A stretch of DNA of 25,251 nucleotides from Spirogloea muscicola. Its lineage: Eukaryota > Streptophyta > Zygnematophyceae > Spirogloeales > Spirogloeaceae. Shown piece after piece: positions 21,081 through 25,251 of this stretch. The stretch spans positions 329,846 through 355,096 of the forward strand of contig WELB01000137.1 of the NCBI GenBank assembly GCA_009602725.1, given 5' to 3'. A program made the position numbers and the translations under genes. The notes under the pieces were generated by a model. That model worked only from the letters and a program-made list of their open reading frames with translations, was not told where the DNA came from and did no database searches. Each line of letters begins with the position of its first letter. The first letter of the stretch is position 1.

Positions 21081-21156
21081 ATGGGCGAGCCTCAACGGGC
21101 GAGCCCTTTCTTCTCTCATTTCTCTCTCAGGGCGAGCACTTTCTTCTTTCTACCGA
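21078..21156 (+). repeat. Cluster of three GGGCGAGC boxes with CTTTCTTC tails
   Basis: ATGGGCGAGCC, then AACGGGCGAGCCCTTTCTTC, then AGGGCGAGCACTTTCTTC. These are three copies of the 3' half of the mini-repeat without the GGGCTGG hairpin. They suggest stacked truncated insertions. Confidence 0.65.
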
Positions 21157-21283
21157 GGCCTGCCTGGAGATTTATCAGTCTAGGGGTATTTCTGTGACCG
21201 GCTTTTGTGGCTGGCTTTTCACACCTGGGTGGGCTGGCTGTCTTAGTGCTTGCCCTGGCCCCCTGCTTGTACTTTGTTCATTA

Positions 21284-21334
21284 TTTTTTGGGCTAGCTGT
21301 TCCAGCCCCTATCCTCAATGGGCGAGCCCTTCTC
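21284..21334 (+). repeat. GGGCTGG-hairpin mini-repeat
   Basis: TTTTTTGGGCTAGC, TGTTCCAGCCCC, TATCCTCAATGGGCGAGCCC and TTCTC, preceded by TTTGTTCATTA as in the copy at 444. One mismatch weakens the 5' arm (GGGCTAG). Confidence 0.8.
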
Positions 21335-21353
21335 TAATTTCACCCCCTTTGTC

Positions 21354-21447
21354 TATTAGCGACCTTATGTGTTGACCCATGCTTACTGAGCGGGTCAATT
21401 TGCAGTTGGTGTCTTCGAATGTGCTTGCATTTGTGCTTGGCCATTGT
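21354..21447 (+). mobile_element. LINE 3' terminus (last codons and 3' UTR)
   Basis: AGCGACCTTATGTGTTGACC matches the ORF2 end at 182-201 (AGCGACCTCTATGTGCTGAC). It is followed by TGAGCGGGTCAATTTGCAG and TGTGCTTGCATTTGTGCTTG, the 3' UTR shared by three LINE pieces in the window. Heavily 5' truncated. Confidence 0.65.
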
Positions 21448-21530
21448 AGCTTTTTATTGTTCCAAATATTGGAAACTCTCGTTCAGTAGAGCTGCTTCTT
21501 TCCTGTGGGCGGCTGCTTCAGTCGCGGACT

Positions 21531-21568
21531 GGGGGGGGGGGGGGGGGGGGGGGNGGGGGGGGGGGGGG
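21531..21568 (+). repeat. G homopolymer of about 38 nt containing an N
   Basis: 37 G and one N (21554) in a row. The true length is unknown. The run sits exactly where the GGGCTGG arm of the adjoining mini-repeat copy should be. Confidence 0.9.
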
Positions 21569-21607
21569 TTGTCCAGCCCCTCTTACTCTATGGGCGGAAA
21601 CTTCTCC
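21569..21607 (+). repeat. Mini-repeat remnant after the G run
   Basis: TTGTCCAGCCCC, TCTTACTCTATGGGCGG, AAACTTCTC. This is the 3' arm and box of the hairpin mini-repeat, with the 5' arm replaced by the homopolymer. Confidence 0.6.
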
Positions 21608-21671
21608 GCAGGCCGGTGTGGGGGGTTTCAACCTGAACGTGAAGTATGAGCAGAATATGTGGGGCTGATGG

Positions 21672-22050
21672 TGTAACGAATGCTGTAGATCGCCAAGCCC
21701 GGGCTGCCGGCAGCGCAAGGAGAAGCGGGAGGCATTGGGATGGGGCCGCAACGGTAAAATTGACAAACGGTTACTGCAGTGGCAAGGGTCCAGGGGTCCG
21801 AGGTTGGGTGAAGAACTCACCCCCTCTCCCATCTCGGGTGCCCCCTTTATAGCCCGACGGACTGCGAGCCCGGCCATACGGGCCCGGGTGGGATATTCGG
21901 CACCCAGTCTCTCGTTGATGACCCGTCCACGACCTGTCGACGGCTAACAACGGCTACCACCGACAATCTACCCGTCACTCGCAGCTGACGGTCACTACCC
22001 CCAGGCTATCGTCAGCCGTCTATCATCCCCGTCAATACTAACGGCTAACA
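21672..22050 (-). mobile_element. Candidate solo LTR or promoter-like segment
   Basis: On the minus strand the segment starts TGTTAGCCGTTAG, has a clear TATA box (GGGCTATAAAGGGGGCA; TATAAA at 21851-21846) and can be ended at CGTTACA, giving TG...CA ends. CGGCTAACA motifs recur inside. The 5-bp flanks (GGCAT and CCATC) do not match, and no primer-binding site or gag-pol is present. It could be an ordinary promoter or another repeat. Confidence 0.25.
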
Positions 22051-22724
22051 ATGCCGTCAAGGCAGTCTACAGCGCTGCCACCTCCCGTCGCCGTTCCAGC
22101 GCCAGCACCATGCTGTCTCGCGTGTCACGACTCCGGGTTGCGCCGCTCTCAGCTCTATACCAAAGCCACGCTGCCCAGCCTGGTGAAATTGTCCGTCTCC
22201 AGGCATCTGTCAAGCCTTTCCTGCGGCACTGACAGTCAATTTATTTATCAGCCGGATGAGGTATCTAATCTCCAGGCATCTGTCAATACATTACAGCTGC
22301 ATTGACATTCCAGCCATGTAAATTCGTTACAGATGGCTGTGGAAAACCCCGAAGCAAGCCATCCAGCAAAGCACATTGACAAAGATGCCACTTGGCAAGC
22401 AGATCACCCAGATGCGCTCTGAGTGTTGTTTTCTAGCTGTACTCAAGTGGCGCAAGCTTTGCACTATCAATCCATGCAGACTTAGCCAATGAAGAGATTT
22501 AGAGGACCAGCACGACTTGCATCAGCAGCAGAATTAGCCTCTGCAGAAGAGGCCTCTCTTCTCCACAGTAGCTGTGGCAGTATGGCAGAAAGTGCAGGCA
22601 GACATTTTTGTCAGCCTGCAGTTGGCAGCTAACACAAGGGACTAAGTCCTAATAGGCAAACCCAGCTTTGGTCCCATGCAATTGGAGGCCCAACTAGAGG
22701 CCTTGAGCCCTGCTCAGTCACCCG
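22051..22724. other. Intergenic and SPT2 3' UTR, no gene seen
   Basis: No convincing coding frame on either strand. The right part is the presumed SPT2 3' UTR. The phrase CTCCAGGCATCTGTCAA occurs twice (about 22197 and 22269), each time followed by a CAGCTGCA- or CTGCGGCA-type sequence and TTGACA or TGACAG, so it is a short direct repeat. Confidence 0.5.
22327..22331 (-). terminator. Possible TGTAA poly(A) signal of SPT2
   Basis: TGTAA on the minus strand, about 395 nt past the SPT2 stop. A second one lies at 22295-22291. Chlorophyte-type signal; its use is inferred. Confidence 0.35.
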
Positions 22725-25209
22725 TCAACCGTCATCAAGGAGGCCATTGTGCCGCTTTCTCTCGCGCTTCCGGCGCAACCGGTCTTGCCGCTCCTTCTCC
22801 AGCAATGCCTCCTCCCTTGCGTCCTCCTCCCGGGCAAGCCGGGCGCTGCATGAGCTCAACCCCAAAGAAGTTAGGGGTGGGGCCGGTCAGACGCCTCATC
22901 TGAAGGTTGCTTGCTCCGCACCTTGCCTGAATTACGCAACTGCACTGACGATGCCATTGAAAGGTGGAACGGAGAAGGATGTAGTACGTATCACTTACCT
23001 GCGTCGCTCCTCAGCCTGCACACGTGCGAAGCTGACCTCCATGTCGCGGTCATCACGGTCGTCCATACCGCGATACTTGTTCGGGTCATAGCTGCACATG
23101 TTGGGACTTGCGAGCTTCCTCAGCGACCGTTCAAGAGCCTGCACAGCTGCAGCAGGTCAACCTCAAGAAAGAGGGCCTCGCATAACAATGTCAATGATAG
23201 TTTGCTTGGCTAACCCGAACATCTTGCGGATCATAGATGACACGCCGTCATAGGCGGCCGCGCCGCTGGCTTGGTCGTCGTCATCAGATGCCACAAACGA
23301 GTCATCATCGTCGTACTCGTCCTTCACCACCTCGGGCTTGTGCCGCTTGAGGTAGGGGCTCTGAACAGCACCAATGGGCCGCTTTGATGGAGCGAGCTCT
23401 ACACGTCCGCGGTGCATAGGTGGCTTCTGCAGGTGCCACAAGCAATGCACATTTTGTCTTCGTAAGGAGCAACTATCAGCAACCTTCTGAATCTCAGATA
23501 TCTTCGCAAGCTGTGACAAGACTCCAAGCGCTGAGCTCCCCATACAACCTCAGTACACCACCCTGCACCTCACCCTTTGTGTAACAACCCGAAGCATGAA
23601 AAGTGAAACCCTAAGCAAGGGGCCTTCCGATTGCAGAGTACCTCAGTGGCCCTGAGGATGGGTCGGGGAGGAGTTGACGCAGTGGACGTTGACCGCTGTG
23701 CCTCTGTCAACGTTCGAGCCACCGGCTGCCTCAGCAGCCCTGCTGATGCGCTTGCTTTGCTACCAGCGCCGCTAAGGGGCACCTTGGTGGGCGGGCCAGC
23801 TCTGCCATTGGCAGGATGCTCAGCTAACGATGCCCCTCTGGCTGTGCCGGCGGACGCGCTCGCTGATGAAGCAGGGGCGCCGCGAGCAGCCGGCTCTGCA
23901 GCGCCTCTTCTGGCCGCCATCGACGTGGCGCCCATTGGTCGCCCATCCGTACGGCCTCCGGCAGGCCGAGCAGTTGCCTGTGCACTGCCAGATCTCTGGC
24001 TGACAACCTTCTCTGACAGCCCAGCGGGATGACCATTGCGAGCCACAGTCTTTTTCATGGCCGTCATCAGCGGCCGGCCACTGCTGGCTTGGGGGTCAGG
24101 CCCCCTTCCTCCGCCAGAGCCGCCGGGCTTGGCATTGCGTGGGCCATCTGGCGGCAGGTCACGTTCGCGCACTGACGCCCTCTGGGACGCCCTCGCCTCT
24201 GCTGGCCGAGGCAACTTGCCGCTGCCGCCGCCGCCGCCCCTGCCTCTGCCAGCACCATTGCTGCTGGGCATCGAAGGATCAGAGCCACGGCCGCTGGTGC
24301 TCGCCTCGCCAGTTTGCCCTGCAAGGACAATAACTACAACTGAGTCAGACTGGCTCGTGGTACAATTAGCACAATAGTTGGTCATAGCTGTTGTGTGAAA
24401 GGCTTAGCCAGGGTGGTGGGTGCTACGCTCCAAGGAGCCCCACGTGCAGGAGGAGTGCCGTCTGGGGCGCTGCCGCCGAGCAGGAGCATGTACTTCCGCG
24501 CCTCCCGCAGGCGCTGCGCCCGCTCTCGCTTCTGCTCCCCAAGGCCGCCGCCGCCACAGGAGCGTGACTAGCTTGTCAACAGCAGCCAGCATCCAAAGCG
24601 CTCGCTGTTCTGCTACAACTTTCTGCCTGAACAATATATTGGCTTGAATTGGCCACCAACATCATTTCATGCGCACCGCGCGCCTTCTCTTGCTGTGCTA
24701 CGAGCACCAGCACGACCACTGTAAGAACAATAAAAGCGGCTGCAATTGCCCATCAGAAGGAAGGGCATAATTCTGTGCGTACATCTGAAGCTACGGCAGG
24801 ACAGAATTGCCTCGAAGCAGGGACACCCACGGCGGCTCGTCGGCCGCCTGGCGGCCGCCGGCTGGCCGCGGCGTCCGGCTCGGCGGCTCGAACCGCCGCC
24901 TGCAGATGAGGAAACCGGACAAGGACGAGTTAAGACCAGGAGCTGCAGAACCGCCGGCCAGATTCGCCTGGCAGCAGAGCCGAGCTCGATCCGCGGGCTC
25001 CGCACCGCGTGCTTTTGCGCCGCGGCGGCGCGGCGGGCGAGCCCCTCGGCCTGCCGGCGTGCCGCCTCGTCGTCCGACACGCGCTGCACGACCGCCCGCT
25101 CCGACGGCCCGAAGAACGTCCCGTAGCTGCCGCCGCGCCGCCATCGCCGAGGAGACGAGCCATCAGCGGCTGCCGCCGCCGCTGCTGCCGCCGCCGCCGG
25201 CAATGGCGG
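22725..25209 (-). CDS. SPT2: SPT2 family histone chaperone (5' end outside window)
   Basis: SPT2 binds H3-H4 through its C-terminal domain and helps keep nucleosomes during transcription. Exons inferred: 25209-25006, 24899-24831 (less sure), 24531-24444, 24318-23642, 23426-23215, 23091-22999, 22845-22725, about 487 residues in frame. The N-terminal block SYGTFFGPSERAVVQRVSDD and the block LREARKYMLLLGGSAPDG resemble plant SPT2 proteins. A long Gly/Arg/Ser/Ala-rich disordered exon follows. The diagnostic C-terminus spans three exons: KDEYDDDDSFVASDDDD, SSMIRKMFGYDPNKYRG, RDMEVSFARVQAEERR, then SARLAREEDAREE and a basic tail before TGA. The first visible exon lacks an ATG; CTGAC and an AG acceptor precede it at 25210-25226, so a start exon should lie to the right. 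One intron carries copy B of the 61-bp repeat. Confidence 0.9.
24629..24690 (-). repeat. 61-bp dispersed repeat, copy B
   Basis: On the minus strand: AGAGAAGGCGCGCGGTGCGC, ATGAAATGATGTTGG, TGGCCAATTCAAGCCAATA, then TATTGTTC. It lies in the SPT2 intron between 24830 and 24532 and matches 18309-18369. Confidence 0.75.
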
Positions 25210-25251
25210 CTGCGCGCTCACGAGTCAGCGGGCGGGGGCTGGCGCCGCGCC

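Noticed and set aside
25201-25221. GTG at 25221 as the SPT2 start
   Set aside because: Nuclear genes rarely start with GTG, a stop codon lies two codons upstream, and a branch-like CTGAC plus an AG acceptor precede 25209, so an upstream exon is more likely.
1-25251. CRISPR arrays, rRNA, prophage or bacterial operons
   Set aside because: No regularly spaced repeats and no rRNA or phage genes. The only bacterial-type protein, PPK1, is split by 19 spliceosomal introns, which excludes bacterial contamination.

Overview
The window looks like nuclear DNA of a green alga (Chlorophyta, perhaps Trebouxiophyceae; the lineage is inferred, not proven). All real genes lie on the minus strand and are broken into many short exons with GT-AG introns. 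Exons are GC-rich and introns more AT-rich. The proteins are eukaryotic and plant-like (separase, SPT2), one bacterial-type enzyme carries a plastid-like transit peptide, and a TGTAA poly(A) signal typical of chlorophytes follows one stop codon.

Reading in the direction of transcription (right to left), three genes are present. (1) SPT2, a histone chaperone, about 25.2-22.7 kb; its first exon is probably just outside the right edge. (2) A complete 20-exon polyphosphate kinase PPK1 gene, 17.6-11.5 kb, coding for 925 residues with both catalytic histidines kept. (3) A separase gene of about 25 exons, 10.3-0.56 kb, coding for about 1,927 residues with the His/Cys protease dyad intact. I rebuilt the exons by hand from splice sites, reading frame and family motifs. 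Intron phases agree throughout PPK1 and SPT2, and throughout separase apart from the first exon and one acceptor that remain provisional. The three genes share no pathway: chromatin, polyphosphate metabolism and sister-chromatid separation.

Two repeat-rich zones surround them. The left edge (1-490) and the 17.9-22.1 kb interval are graveyards of non-LTR retrotransposon (LINE) 3' ends in both orientations. The largest (about 20.1-18.5 kb) keeps the post-RT region, a Cys/His motif and a restriction-like endonuclease signature. Scattered through and beside them is a tiny repeat of about 50 bp, built around a GGGCTGG/CCAGCCC hairpin and a GGGCGAGC box. One copy (18784-18831) is flanked by a perfect 8-bp target-site duplication inside the LINE reading frame, and notional removal of the copy plus one duplication makes the LINE frame continuous. 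This apparently mobile 48-bp element is the most unusual feature of the window.

Other points are a 61-bp dispersed repeat shared by the zone upstream of PPK1 and an SPT2 intron, a 12-nt microexon in separase, a GC-AG intron in PPK1, and a 38-nt G run with an N that replaces one hairpin arm. No tRNA, rRNA, CRISPR array or plus-strand protein gene was found.
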